A stretch of DNA of 64,000 nucleotides from Antarcticimicrobium sediminis (GTDB taxonomy: Bacteria > Pseudomonadota > Alphaproteobacteria > Rhodobacterales > Rhodobacteraceae), in the NCBI RefSeq assembly GCF_004348975.1, contig NZ_SMFP01000007.1, forward strand, positions 1 to 64,000, given 5' to 3'. Below, one piece after another: positions 63,897 to 64,000 of the stretch (positions are counted from its first letter, which is position 1; each line of letters opens with the position of its first letter). Both the position numbers and the translations under genes were made by a program. Under the pieces are notes generated by a model. That model was given only the letters and a program-made list of their open reading frames with translations, searched no databases and was not told the origin of the DNA.

Positions 63897-64000
63897 CCGA
63901 TCTTGCCCCTTCCATCCCGGTGATCGAAACCAAACGCCTGATCCTGCGCGGCCCCGAGGCCGAGGATTACCCGGATTTCAAGAGCACCTTCACCAGCTAT
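63893..64000 (+). CDS. GNAT family N-acetyltransferase (copy 3), 5' end (partial)
   Basis: The first 36 codons of a third paralogue, opening MTDLAPSIPVIETKRLILRG, followed by PEAEDYPDFKS. It overlaps the previous gene by four bases (ATGA) and runs off the window. The family is identified from the N-terminal ETxRLILRGPE motif shared with the two preceding genes. Confidence 0.85.
   Translation, partial: MTDLAPSIPVIETKRLILRGPEAEDYPDFKSTFTSY

Overview
This window is a high-GC chromosomal segment of an alphaproteobacterium, most likely a member of the Rhodobacteraceae (roseobacter group, Ruegeria-like). The grounds are: the HPr/EIIA-Man/RapZ/HprK/ChvG/ChvI block facing pckA; a methylsuccinyl-CoA dehydrogenase with its long N-terminal extension; split F0 b/b' subunits with a GTG-started atpI and atpB; the pdxJ-acpS-lepB-rnc run; and many family-specific small DUF proteins. 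It is mostly core genome. I see no rRNA, tRNA, CRISPR array, prophage or intact insertion sequence.

Layout. 1-4.3 kb: start of tuf, a lipoprotein, parC and an SH3-domain protein. 4.5-10 kb: an SDR, a HIG1-like membrane protein, a PduO-type cobalamin adenosyltransferase, then etfB-etfA and a 3-hydroxyacyl-CoA dehydrogenase (electron transfer and acyl-CoA metabolism). 10.2-13.1 kb: a visibly lower-GC orphan CHASE/PAS histidine kinase flanked by noncoding DNA, the best candidate for acquired DNA. 13.1-20.5 kb: a lysophospholipid acyltransferase, a regulatory PTS without permease (HPr, EIIA-Man, RapZ, short HprK) continuing into the ChvG/ChvI two-component system, divergent from pckA. 20.6-28.4 kb: dgt, a TauE-type permease, the B12-pathway-linked dehydrogenase mcd, trmO, a META-domain protein, recO, a DUF1491 gene and era. 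28.5-33.5 kb: an aminotransferase and, on the opposite strand to era and rnc, def, a degenerate def paralogue, a MaoC hydratase, fmt and small membrane proteins. 33.5-40.2 kb: rnc, lepB, acpS, pdxJ, a DUF2062 gene, rsh, rpoZ and folK. 40.3-43.6 kb: a NYN-domain protein, ispH, a DUF3429 gene, a methyltransferase and rnhA. 43.6-49.3 kb: a secreted caspase-fold protein with a degenerate receiver gene just upstream, cobC-cobD and a lytic transglycosylase. 49.4-57 kb: smc, a small lipoprotein, a FadR-type regulator and the F0 ATP synthase operon. 57.2-64 kb: an ArsR regulator, a transglutaminase-like protein, a DMT exporter with its LysR gene, an azoreductase, ffh and three tandem GNAT acetyltransferases, the last cut by the window edge.

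How the genes connect. Protein start and end processing (def, fmt, lepB, ffh, three GNATs), stringent and envelope signalling (rsh with rpoZ; ChvGI with PTS and pckA) and B12-linked carbon metabolism (adenosyltransferase, cobC, cobD, mcd, etf) recur across the window. The least ordinary items are the inactivated-looking deformylase paralogue, the receiver-caspase pair, the phased repeats before pckA, direct repeats before mcd, an intercistronic hairpin after atpE, a near-perfect ArsR operator and a dispersed 20-bp intergenic element. Many starts here are GTG or TTG, and I chose starts from ribosome binding sites and family N-termini. All assignments are from reading the sequence; no database search was run.
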